Assembly: GCA_004431415.1 (NCBI GenBank)
Contig: QPMI01000237.1
Span: 1-64,000 of the forward strand
Reading direction: 5' to 3'
DNA length: 64,000 nucleotides
Source of the DNA: Cyanophora paradoxa
Taxonomy: Eukaryota; Glaucocystophyceae; Cyanophorales; Cyanophoraceae
In this document: positions 31,386 through 41,100 of the stretch, in pieces
Position numbering within the stretch: the first letter of the stretch is position 1
Layout: each line of letters starts with the position of its first letter
The notes under the pieces: model-generated
What the model saw: only the letters and a program-made list of their open reading frames with translations
Told to the model about the DNA's origin: nothing
Database searches by the model: none
Made by a program: the position numbers and the translations under genes

Positions 31386-32509
31386 CACTAGGAGAGACCC
31401 CCCCTTATAACATACATGTTAGCTACATAGATACACTGCTATCTATATTGAATCTATATTAACCTTAACAGAGATGTATAAGAGTTTGCTGCGGAACTAT
31501 GTAGCTAACATATATGTGAGTAGCTGAGCAAGACTTTGGGCCAGAAATGCAAATCTATTGTGCAGAAGCTTACATCTATGTGATGTCGCTGGCGTAAGAC
31601 TTCCTTAGCTAACGCTTGGGTGCGCGGCGAGCGGCCGGGGGTGCGCGGGGAGCACGCACTGCACTTCTAGGCACATTCTGAGTGCATTTGGGATCAATTG
31701 CAGCTACGGGCGCGGCGCTGTTGCTCGATGACTGTCAGCCGGGTGCTCGGCGCGAGCGGCCTTCGCTGCGGGCTTCAAACGCTAGCTATAGCCTGCCTAC
31801 GATGGCGCAAGGCGCACGAACTGCGCCCAGACGCCGCCACGACACACGCTGGATTTCGGGTGACGCACTGCGATCCCAGGGCCGAGCGCGCTCCCAGACC
31901 TTCTACCACGAGTGAAGATGCGAGCTCCGTCGCGCGTGGACGGCTGCCGCGAGCGGATTTCGGGCGCGGAGCGCTGGTCGGCCGGGTACGTGTCTTGACC
32001 CGGGTACATTCCTTCGGTGACTTTGCCTCAACGGCACACTGCCGAGCGGCTTCTCTAGCCAGCGCTTGAGCCGCTCCAGCGTTGAGCCGCGTCCTCTAGT
32101 ATGCTTCCGCGTCTTGGCGGTGCGCAGGGCGACGCCGGCGGTCATCCGCCGCCGGACTTTGGCGAACCAGGTCCGCGGCCTGTCCCCGCCATCTGCCACG
32201 TTCGTGAAGCACTGTGTGCTGACTAAAGAGCTCTAGGCGGTGCATAGCTTCTCCGCCGAGCGCCAAGCTGCGAAGTCCGAAGCCTTGACAGGTCCGAGCA
32301 CCCGTTGCTCCGGCCTAGCCGTTGCTCCCGTGCGCGCTGCGGCCCTCCAGGGAGTTAGTAGCTCTCATGGCTTTGCGTAGGTGTGCTCGGCGGCTCTGTG
32401 CTCCGCCTTTCCGCAGAGTTCGCTGAAGTGACTTCCGCACCAAGTCCGGCCGCTATCTCTGGTACGAGCTCCTGCTGCCGCTCGCAGGCGCGCGCCGTGT
32501 CTACAAACA

Positions 32510-32667
32510 TTGACTGATGATGAGCAGCAAGCCGCTGCAGCGCTCGTGGCGTTCGCGAAGGTACGCGCTCGGCCCTTGCCTCGCCTGAGCTTAGCTGAGA
32601 CTTGCTTCGTTCTTGCAGCGAAAGGCAGGAGCTCGGGCGTGACAGTCAGGGCGGGCCGGCGGCGCCG
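32510..32667 (+). other. Possible captured host gene fragment inside the CACTA element
   Basis: Within the transposon the frame LTDDEQQAAAALVAFAK ends at a good donor (gtacgcgctc). A downstream acceptor (cttgcag) precedes AKGRSSGVTV. The exon-like composition and splice sites look like a piece of a host gene picked up by the element. No domain is recognised, and the frame soon runs into the GC-rich array. Confidence 0.3.
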
Positions 32668-32790
32668 GCGCGGTGCGGCGGGCCGCGGCCGGCGCAGTGC
32701 GGCGGGCCGCGGCCGGCGCAGTGCGGCCGGCCGCCAGCCGGCAGTTGGTCGCGGGCAGGCCGGGCTGGCGCCCCGGCGGCGGGTGGCGCA

Positions 32791-33110
32791 GCGCGGCCGG
32801 CCAGCGAGCCGCGGCGGCCCGGCGCCGAGCCGGCCGGGCGGCGGGCGGCCGCCGCGGCCCAGCGCCGGCCGTGGGCGGCCGGGCGGCGCAACGCAGCGCG
32901 GGCGGCGGGCTCGGGCGGCGTCACACACCGGCGCGGCCGGCCGGCGAGCCGCGGCGGCCCGGCGCCGAGCCGGCCGGGCGGCGGGCGGCCGCCGCGGCCC
33001 AGCGCCGGCCGTGGGCGGCCGGGCGGCGCAACGCAGCGCGGGCGGCGGGCTCGGGCGGCGTCACACGCCGGCGCGGCCGGCCGGCGAGCCGCGGCGGCCC
33101 GGCACCGGGC
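32791..33110. repeat. 140-bp GC-rich tandem repeat within the CACTA element
   Basis: Two nearly identical 140-bp units start at 32791 and 32931, with a partial third from 33071. Each begins gcgcggccggcc and includes gtgggcggccgggcggcgca. Preceding short GCGGGCCGCGGCCGGC duplications at about 32676-32730 suggest further slippage. All six frames are open because stop codons are almost absent, so open frames here are not evidence of genes. Confidence 0.85.
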
Positions 33111-33655
33111 GCCGGCGGGCGGCCGGGCGGCACCGCACGCCGGCGGCCGCTCGGCGCGCGGGCGGGCGGGCGGTGCGGCGGGCGGCGCGGCCAGCGGCGC
33201 GGCCGGCGGCGCGTGAGCGTGCGGGTGGCGCGGCGCCGCCCCGGCGCTAGCTAGCTAGCTCGCTAGCTAGTATATATGCATGATGCCAGCTAGCTACTGC
33301 CTGCTAGGGAGCCGCCGGCCTTTCTGTAGTGTGTGAAGAATACAGGTCTTGATTGCATACATGCAGCCTCGGGAGCTCAATCGCAGGGGCGGGGCGGCAA
33401 GCGGGTGGGGCGCGGGCGCGGGGCGGCCCGCCTGCAGCAGCTTGCTATCTCTGTGACATCTATTCTTTCGCCGCATCAGTTCTATTTTCCAAATCCCTAT
33501 TAATTTTATTTTAATAGAGTTCCCTGTCCGGTTTGACACATATTCGACATAGTTAGCGCATTTTTTACTATGGCGCCACAGAGATTTTTCTTCACATAGA
33601 TAGGGCGTAACTCTGTAGCTAACATGTATGTTAAAGGGGGGGGTTTCTCCTAGTG

Positions 33656-34013
33656 CTTGATCGGATCATGAAGATCATGATCATCGGATCATGATTGCTT
33701 ATGCCCGGCCTAGGCCTTTCGCCAAACTTGAAAACTTTGAAACTTGAAAAGGCCTTTCAAGCCTGAAGTTTCGCCAAACTTTAAACGTTAACAGCCACAC
33801 GAGCCGAACCGTTGAACCCGGTGACCCACTGCAGCTGGTTGAGAGGTGCCACGCGTACGGTGAACCGATCACCGTGGCACGAGCATTACATTGTTAGAGC
33901 TTAAGCCTTGAAAGCTTTGCAATTGAGGCTTCGAAGCTCACTGACTCATTACCGTAGCCACGGTAGTACGTTCATTACAAGCCTAGGCCTTAAACCGGTG
34001 CACGTGATCATGA
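33656..34013. other. Repeat-rich flank right of the CACTA element
   Basis: Continuation of the AT-richer host repeat interrupted by the CACTA insertion. It contains gatcatgatcat palindromes, aagccttgaaagc variants and the left arm of the inverted repeat at 33716-34140. No gene is seen. Confidence 0.55.
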
Positions 34014-34140
34014 TCATGACCCCCCGCAGCCCCATGCGCCCGGGCCCGGGGCAGGGTGCAAGACTGTGGGTCCACTGCATATGATCAGTGGGTCCAGGGC
34101 GAAAGGCCTTTTCAAGTTTTCAAGTTTGGCGAGAGGTGGG
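33716..34140. repeat. Inverted repeat pair
   Basis: The left arm near 33719-33757 reads cgccaaacttgaaaactttg then ttgaaaaggcc. The right arm near 34102-34131 reads ggccttttcaagttttcaag then tttggcg, its inverse with a short deletion. The arms are about 350 bp apart. They could be the ends of a small transposable element or a fold-back repeat. The right arm lies under the predicted 3' end of the NACHT fragment gene. Confidence 0.6.
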
Positions 34141-35602
34141 TCCGAGGCCATCCGATGATCGACAAGGCGGGGGCCAAGGCGGGGTGCACGTGGCCATGGG
34201 GCAGGCCTGGGGGCCGGCGGGGCGGGGCGGGAGCACGGTGTGGCCCAGGATCGAGTGCTGTCCACTGAGTCCAGCGTCCGCAGCACGCAGGCCGGGATCA
34301 TCGCTGCCGGGAGTGCCGCTATCTGCGGCAGGAGCGAAGGGGGCGGGGTAGGGGGGTACACGAGCGGCGGGACACGCACGGTAACGGGGAGGAGGGGGGC
34401 GAGGGCGTCTGCCGCCTGCCCCGGCAGCCGGTCCAGCGCCTTGAAGGCCTTGAAGGCAATGAAGGCGCTCGCGGCCGGCGTGCACCGCACTGCCGCCTCG
34501 AGGCACACCGCCACCGCCTCTCCCGCTTCCCCTCAGCCGGCCGCCCCGGGTCGGCCGGCGGGGCGCCCGGCACCGTGCAGGGGCCCCCGCGCCGCGTCGA
34601 TGGCGCGCAGGAAGTGGGGCCGCAGGTGCAGCTCCGGGGTGGGCCGGGCAGGGCCCTGCGGGGGCGTACGATTAGAGGCGGAGCGAGGGGCGGGGCCCGG
34701 GGCGGGGCCCGGGGCGGGGCGGGCGCACAGCGAGGGCCTCGGAGGCGGCGGCGGCGGCGAGGAAGTGCGCCTCGCGCTCGGGGAGGAGGCGGCGCTTGGC
34801 GGCGGCGAGGCGGAGGCGGCGGACGGCCTCGGCGAGCACCCCCGCGCGGCCGAGCAGCTCCGCCCGCACGGCCCGCGCGAAGGGCAGCGAGACGATGGCG
34901 AGCGGCGCGCCCGGCGGGGCGTGCCCCAGGGGCACGGCGGCCAGCTCCCGAAGCAGCGCCAGCGCAGCCGGCGCGATGCCCGCCACCTCCCGCACCTCCG
35001 CCTCGTACGCCCCCTGCCGCCCCGCCCCCGCGCCCGGTCGGCCCCCGCTGCGCCGCGCGGGGCCGGGCGCTGCGCCGCGCACGCCGAGGAGGGCGATGCA
35101 GAAGAGGGCGTCCCAGAAGGGCCGCTCGCCGACCTGCGCCGCCCACGCGCGCAGCAGCGCGGGGGCGAGCGCGGCCGGCGAAGCGCCTTGCGTCGCCACC
35201 GCCGCGATGTCCCCCGAGAGGCCCTCGATGTCCCGCGTCCTGCCGGCCGCCCCCGACCGTCGGGCCAGCGCCCGTGGGGCCGGCGCGCGGGGCTGGGGCG
35301 GGCGCCCCGCACCAGATGAGGCCGCGGAGCTCGCCCATGACGGCGGCGAGGTAGAGGGGGCTGGCGGCCCCCGGGAGGCCGGCGAGGACGCGCTTGCAGA
35401 GGTCGAGGGGCACGTTGCGGCGCCGCTGGTCGAGCCACTCCGTCGTCACCCGCCGGATGCAGTCGCGGCGCGCCTCCTCCGAGAGGGGCGGGGCGTACAG
35501 CGCGCGGCACCATCCCCGTCTCGCGCGCCCCCACCGCCGCGAGCAGCCAGGCCGCCGAGGCGGTGAAATCGGGGCGCCCTGCGTGGCGGGAAACGCGCGC
35601 AA
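34014..35602 (-). CDS. STAND/NACHT-type NTPase fragment (C-terminal part)
   Basis: Minus-strand exons read LYAPPLSEEARRDCIRRVTT, EWLDQRRRNVPLDLCKRVLA, GLPGAASPLYLAAVMGELRG, IEGLSGDIAAVATQGASPAA, LLRAWAAQVGERPFWDALFC, VREVAGIAPAALALLRELAA, RAVRAELLGRAGVLAEAVRR and ELHLRPHFLRAIDAARG. Then come VCLEAAVRCTPAASAFIAFK and CVLRTLDSVDS. The run PLSEEAR ... SPLYLAAVMGELR matches the end of the NACHT module in TEP1/NPHP3/NWD-type proteins. The expected upstream P-loop and any C-terminal WD40 or TPR repeats were not found. Downstream of about 34240 the frame enters the inverted repeat at 34102-34131, so the last 75 or so codons are doubtful. It is a truncated gene, a pseudogene, or a gene with unrecognised 5' exons. 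Confidence 0.5.
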
Positions 35603-35681
35603 CAGCGCGACGCGAGATGGCTTTGATTTTCGGCGCAGTCAGGGGGTAGAGGTTTCTTCAGTGGGTACAAGCCACAAGAAG

Positions 35682-35967
35682 GATGGAAGCGCAGGTTGTA
35701 GAGCAGCACTACCAGCCCCAGGTGATGGACCAGGGCGGGCAGCTCGTCGTCGCGGCGGGCGCCCTGGATCCGCAGGCGCAGCCCGCGCATCTTCCGGACA
35801 TCGTGGGCGCCGAGATAGTGCACGTTCCGGCGCCGGAATCCGCATACCAGCAGCAAGCCTATCACGAAAATTGCGATGTTACTGGCGAAATCACCTGCTA
35901 GTGCGTCTTTCCGCCTTCTCCGCGCCGCCTCGTGGTTCCGAAATCCGACCGCGCCGCAGCTGCCCAT
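35682..35967 (-). CDS. Possible small membrane protein exon
   Basis: From an ATG at 35967 the minus strand reads MGSCGAVGFRNHEAARRRRK, then a membrane segment (IAIFVIGLLLVCGF) flanked by basic residues. HYLGAHDVRKMRGLRLRIQG and PALVHHLGLVVLLYNLRFHP follow, then a gtaccc donor. The hydrophobic pattern looks genuine, but no family is recognised. Continuation downstream is unclear; it might supply the 5' end of the NACHT fragment gene. It conflicts slightly with a plus-strand exon starting at 35960. Confidence 0.35.
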
Positions 35968-36431
35968 TCCGCCCCGTTTTCTCGGAGGAGGAGCGTTCGA
36001 GCATCTATGCTGCTGCTGCTCATCTCTGGGAGAAGAACAAGGACTCGGCTCGCCGGCAGCTTGAGATCCAGAAGGCGGGCGAGGGCGAGCCGGTGGATTC
36101 AAAAAGGTGAGGAGCATCGGGTCTTTCTGGCTTTTCCTCATATCTAACGAAGTTTATCCGCACGTTTAAACTCTCAGGAACAAGAAGAGGTGCGCGCCCA
36201 CCGCGTTTGATTTTGAAAAGTCTCGCTGAGGCCGTTCGCGCGTCAGGATCAAGCGCGAGGCGTATGCCCTCGCAGATGCCGCCAGAAAGGAGAGTGGTCA
36301 GCCCGGAGACGCAGCCGAAGCGGGCACTGTTCTGCCCGAGAACACTGAGCCGCTCTGCCCTGGCCGGGTCTGGCACATGCAGAGCTCGGACAGCCCGCCG
36401 TGGCCCGCGGTCACCCTCAACGTTCGGTTCG
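35960..36431 (+). CDS. Exons of uncertain gene, possibly the 5' part of the leucine-rich protein gene
   Basis: A plus-strand exon reads SEEERSSIYAAAAHLWEKNK and DSARRQLEIQKAGEGEPVDS, ending at 36106. A 12-nt exon (36178-36189) and an exon from 36247 then join in frame to give NKKRIKREAYALADAARKES. It continues GTVLPENTEPLCPGRVWHMQ. All joins use good donors and acceptors. The frame stays open into the next gene, and an intron with a ctaac branch motif ends just before its ATG at 36500. These exons may therefore belong to the same transcript. No domain is recognised. Confidence 0.4.
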
Positions 36432-36499
36432 TGCGAGTACTTGCATTGTCTGCTGCACGATGTGAGCTAGCTAACGGCGCTCGACCTGCGTCGCGCAGC

Positions 36500-37920
36500 A
36501 TGCCGGCGGTGCCCGTCATGGACCCAACGACGACGCCGGAGGCCCCAGCCGACGGCTGGTACCAGGAGCACCAGGTCGGGCTGATCGTGAACCAGACGCC
36601 GCTCGCCACGGCGCACAAGGTCGGGCTCACCATTATCCTGGAGGCCGTCGGCGAGCTCATGCACGTGGACGCGTCGGAGTACATGCGCCGCGTGGGCATC
36701 ATCCTGCAGTCGCTTCCGCCGTCCGTTCGCTCGCTGGCGTTCGATCTGCGCTGGGGCCCGAACATGCCGGCGCTGGGCCTGTCGGACGCGCGGGGCCCGC
36801 TGGCGACGCGCCTCGGCCTGCCGAAGCAGATGCCGCAGCTGCAGGAGCTCGAGATCGTGACGGCCAGCGAGATGAACCCGATCGAGCTCGCGAACGTGCT
36901 CAAGGAGTTCGGGGGGCAGGACAGCAAGCTCGAGCGCATCGGCCTCGCCCAGCGCATGCCCCCCTGCGTCGACGCCGACTTCTTCAAGAAGCTCCGCATC
37001 TCTTTCCCCAACCTCCGGTGCCGGCCGCGCCCCCTGCCCCCCCGCGCGGCGCGCTCACGCGCGGCAGCTTCGCGAACGTGGAGGCGTTCGCGTCGGGCCC
37101 CGGCGGGATCGTCGACCTGGCGCGCCCCTGCATCGGCTTCCTCGCTGCCGAGGTCACCGGCCTCCAGATCGCCTTCGGTGCCGCCCCGCGCCGCCCCGCG
37201 CCGCCGCCGTGGGGCCGACGGGGCGGCGGCGGGGCGCAGGCGACGGTGGCGCCGGCCTCGCGCTCAAGTCGCTCGTGGCGCGCGGGTGCCGCGCGCTGGC
37301 CTTCTCGGACTGCAGCGGCCTCAAGTCGCTCAAGGACAACCTGCGCGGCGTGCGCGCCCTCGACCTCTCCTGCTGCGGCGACTCCTGGAGCCCCGACTTC
37401 TGGGAGTGGATCACCAGTGCGCGCCCCCGGCGCCGCCGGGCGGGCGGGCGGGGGTGAGCGGGCGGGGCGCGGCAGTGCACGCGGAGACGCTGGAGTCGCT
37501 GGCGATGCCGCACGGGGCGCACGGGACGATGGACGGGAAGCTGGCGCTGGAGTGCCTGGCGCGGATCGGGAACCTGACGGCGCTGGACGTCTCCTCGATG
37601 GACGCCGGCCCCGCCGCCCTCGACTTCCTCAACGGCCTCGCCTACACCTGCCCCAACCTCCAGTACGCCGAGCTCCCCGGCGGCACCACCGCCCCGTCCG
37701 CCCCGCCCCGCCCCGCCCCGCCCCGGCCCCCGCCGCGCTTGACGTCCCCCGCAGGGCCTCGATGCAGCAGGTGCTGGCGGCGGGGCGGCACCGGCGCCGG
37801 GCGCGGCCGCGGCCGTCGCAGGACCCGCACGGGGACAACCAGCTGCGCGAGACGGCCGCCCGGGTCGCCGCCCAGCTCGAGGACCCGAGCCGCACCCGCC
37901 AGCACGCCACCCTCTACTGA
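36500..37920 (+). CDS. Leucine-rich repeat-like protein
   Basis: The first exon has MPAVPVMDPTTTPEAPADGW, HKVGLTIILEAVGELMHVDA and YMRRVGIILQSLPPSVRSLA. Irregular leucine-rich repeats follow: LQELEIVTASEMNPIELANV, KLERIGLAQRMPP, FFKKLRISFPNLR, VTGLQIAFG, LKSLVARGCRALAFSDCSGL, VRALDLSCCGDSWSPDFWEW, LESLAMPHGAHGTMDGKLAL and LTALDVSSMDAGPAALDFLN. The C-terminal exon (QVLAAGRHRRRARPRPSQDP) is basic and ends QHATLY at 37920. Such proteins usually mediate protein contacts; no enzymatic domain is seen. The ATG at 36500 follows an acceptor-like cgcag, so additional upstream exons are possible. It is convergent with the coiled-coil gene (192 bp between stops). Confidence 0.65.
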
Positions 37921-38112
37921 TCCCGCCCCCCGCCCCGCCCCGGCTCGCCTGTGCACCCCGCCGCCCCCGTTGTTTGCCTCCGCGCGCCCACGTCGTAGAA
38001 TGCAGCAGAGATTACTCCTTGCGAGGCGCGCCGCTTGCGGGCCGTGGGCGACTCGGGGCGCGTGTTCAGGCTGCACGCGTCTGAGTTCCGCGACACGCGC
38101 GCGCCGCGCGGC

Positions 38113-41100
38113 CTACTCGATGACGGCGTCCGCGATCGGGGCCGAGGGGCGGAACGGCCCGTCGGGGAGGGGCGAGAGGGGCCGCCCCAGGCCTGGGCCG
38201 GCCGGCGGGCGGGGCGGCCTGGCGGCGAGGGATGCGGGCCGGGGGCCGGGCCGGGAGCTCGGGGCGGGGGCGGGGCGGGCGTGGGGGCCCGAGGCGCGCT
38301 GGAGGGCGGCGAGCTGCCCCTCGAGGGAGGAGATGCGCAGGTTCTTGACGGCCGCGTTGGCCTCCAGGAAGGCGTGGTAGGTGCGGAAGGCCTGCGCGGG
38401 CCTCAGCGGGGCGCGGGGCCGGCGGGGGGGCGCGGGGCGGGGGGACCTCCTGGAGGCGGGCGACGGCGCCGGCGGCGTCGAAGGCCGGGGCGCGCTCCTC
38501 GAGGCGCGTCTCGAGGTCGAGGTAGAGGGCGCGCAGCTGCGCGTACGACTCCTCCTGCCGCACGATCGCCTCCTCCACGCCCCGCCCCGCCTCCCGCTCC
38601 GCCTGCAGCGCCCCCTCGGCCTCCACGAGCGCGCCCCGCAGCCGCTCGATCTTCTGGTGGAGCGCCTCCCGCTCGTCCCCTCCTGCCGCCCCCGCAGCGC
38701 CGCGAGGCGCGCCGAGAGGAGCGCCCGCTGCGGGCTCCCGAGGCCGGCCTCGCGGGGCGAGGCCGCCTCCTCGCCGCCGCGGGCGGCCGCGCGGGCGGCG
38801 AGCTCCTCGAGGGCCTCGGCAGGGGCGCGAAGAGCGGCAGCGCCTGCGGGGCCGCCTCGCGCTCCCGCCCGGCCACCCCGAGCCGCGCGTTGAGGTACTC
38901 CAGCTCCATCGTCTGCGCACCCGTCGCGGGGCGCGTCGGGGCGCGTCGGGGCGGGGCGGGGCGGGGCGGGCGGGGCGGGGCGGGCCTGGCGGGCGATGGT
39001 CTCCTCGAGTGCGAGCTTCTGGCGGGCGAGGAGGTCGGCCTTGGCGCCCAGCGCCGCCGCCTCCCGCTGCGCCGCCGCCAGCTGCTCCGCCAGCGCCTCC
39101 GCCTCGTGCCGCTGCCTGCCGCCGCCTCAGCGCCGGGCGGCGGCGGGCGGGCGGGCGCGCTTGAGGAGGTCGCTCTCGGCGGCGGCGAGGAGGGCGACGT
39201 GCGACGGGTGCAGCGGGGAGCCGTCGGGGCCCCGCACCTCCCGCCCTCGCCCCCGGAGATCATCCGCCGCAGCAGCGGCACCGGCGCCTGCGCGCGCGTG
39301 AGGCGCCCCGGCGGGCGGCGGGGCGCGGGCCGCACCCGGGAGGAGGCGGCGCCCTCGCCCCCGACCAGCGTCCGCCGCGAGCTCTGCCGCCCCGCCGTCG
39401 GCCCCGGCGGGGCGGGCGGGCGGGGCGGGGCGGACGGAGGGGGCGTGCGGGGTGCCGGCTGGGGAGGGCGCGGCGGCGAGGGCGGGCGCTCGGAGTGGCC
39501 GTCCCCGAGCTCCGCCTCCGCCGCCCGCCGCCGCCGCCGCTCCGACGCGAGCCGCCCCCGCATCCGGTCGCACTCCACCTCCGCCTCGAGCTTCGCCAGC
39601 GTCGCCTGCCGCCCGTCGCGCCCCGGGGCCCGGCGGGGGCGGGGCGGGCGGCGCGCCGTCTGGAGCTCGGCCTCGAGGGTGGCGACCTGCGCGGCGAGCC
39701 GCTTCCGCTCCGCCGACTCCGCCCGGAAGCGGCCCGCCCAGTACGCCTCCACCGCCTCCAGGCCCTGCGCGCCGCCTCGCCCGGGCGCGGGCAGAGGTGG
39801 GGCGGGCGGGCGGGGCGGGCCTTGGCGGCCTCGACGGCGGAGGCGCAGAGGGCGTCGAGGGAGCGCTCGAGGCCGCCGTTCTCGCCCTCGAGGAGGGCGA
39901 CGACGCGCGCCAGGCCCTCCCCCGCTCCCGCGCCAGGCGCCCCTCCGCCCGCGCCGCCTCCAGCTCCCTGCGCCCCGTCGGCCCGGGGGCGCCACGGGGC
40001 CGGCCAGGCGCACTCGCGGAGCTTGGCGAAGCTGCCGGCGGCCTGCGGCGCGGGGTGAGCGCGGGCGTGGCGGCGGGGGCCGGCGCGGGGGCACCCGTTC
40101 GCGGAGCCTGGTGAGCTCGGCCTGGAGCGCCTCGCAGCGCTCCGTGAGGGCGGCGCGCTCGCCCTGCAGCGCCCCCTCCCGCTCCCCAGCAGCTGCGCGT
40201 GCGCCTCCAGCTCCGCCTCCAGCGCCGCCCGCTCGCCGCTCGCCCGCTCCAGCCGCCGCCGCAGCTCCCGCGCCTCCGCCCGCTCCCGCTCCGCCTCCTC
40301 CCACGCCGCCTTCCGCTCCGACGCCCGCGCCTCCCGCCGCGCCCGCGCCTCCTCCCCGGCCGCCGCCGCGGCCGCCTCCTGCGCCCCGCTCGAGCGCGCG
40401 GCGCGGGCGGGCGGGGCGGGCGGGGCGGACGGCGGCGTCGGCGCGGCGCTCGGCGGCGGCGAGGGCGGAGGAGAGGCGCTCGCAGTCGGCGCGGGCGCGG
40501 CGGAGGTCGGCCTCGAGGCCCTCCGCCTGCGCCCGCGCCGCCTCCGCCGCCGCCCGCGCCGCCTCGCCCCGCCGCGACTCCTCCCCTGCGTCTGCACGAT
40601 CGACGCCAGCTCCGCCTGCAGCCGCTTCGCCTCCGCCGCCGCCTCCCCGCGCGACCGCTCCGCCGCCTCCGCCCGCTCCTTCGCGCTGCGCGCCCTCGCG
40701 CCGGGGCCCGGCCGGGGCGCGGGGCGGGCGGACCGGGCGCGCTCGGCGTCGGCCTCGCGGCGGCGGCGGCGCTCGCGGGCGCCCTCCGCCTCGGCCTCCT
40801 CGGCGCGCCGCTCGGCCTCCTGCAGCGCGGCGCGCGCCGCCGAGAGCTCCTCCGCCACCCGCTCCACCTCGCGCCGCAGCGCCGCCGCCTCCGCCCGTTC
40901 CTGCGTTCCGTGAGGCGCGCGCGGGCCGGGGCGGGGCGCGCACGGCGGGGAGGGGGCGGGCTTGGCGGGGAGAGCGGGGCGCGCGGGCGGCGGGGAGGGA
41001 GGGCGGTGGAGAGCTCGTGGAGGCGGCGCAGGTCGAGCAGCTCCCGCTCGAAGTCGTCGCACAGCCTGCCGCCCGTCGCCCGCGGCCGGCGCGGCGCGGG

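Larger units (their letters stand above)
31386..33655. mobile_element. Complete non-autonomous CACTA (EnSpm) DNA transposon
   Basis: The element is 2270 bp. Its left end reads cactaggagagacccccc and its right end is the inverse, ending ggtttctcctagtg. The inverted repeats extend about 47 bp and share taacatacatgttagctaca. Identical ctt trinucleotides flank both ends (31383-31385, 33656-33658), the 3-bp target duplication expected for CACTA elements. Further inverted copies of the gtagctaac motif lie just inside the left end, as subterminal repeats usually do. No transposase was found. Inside are a lower-GC part (to about 32600), a GC-rich tandem array (32791-33110) and a ctagctag repeat near 33247. 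Confidence 0.85.

Noticed and set aside
32791-33254. Long Arg/Ala/Gly-rich open frames
   Set aside because: They are translations of a stop-free GC-rich tandem repeat inside the CACTA element.
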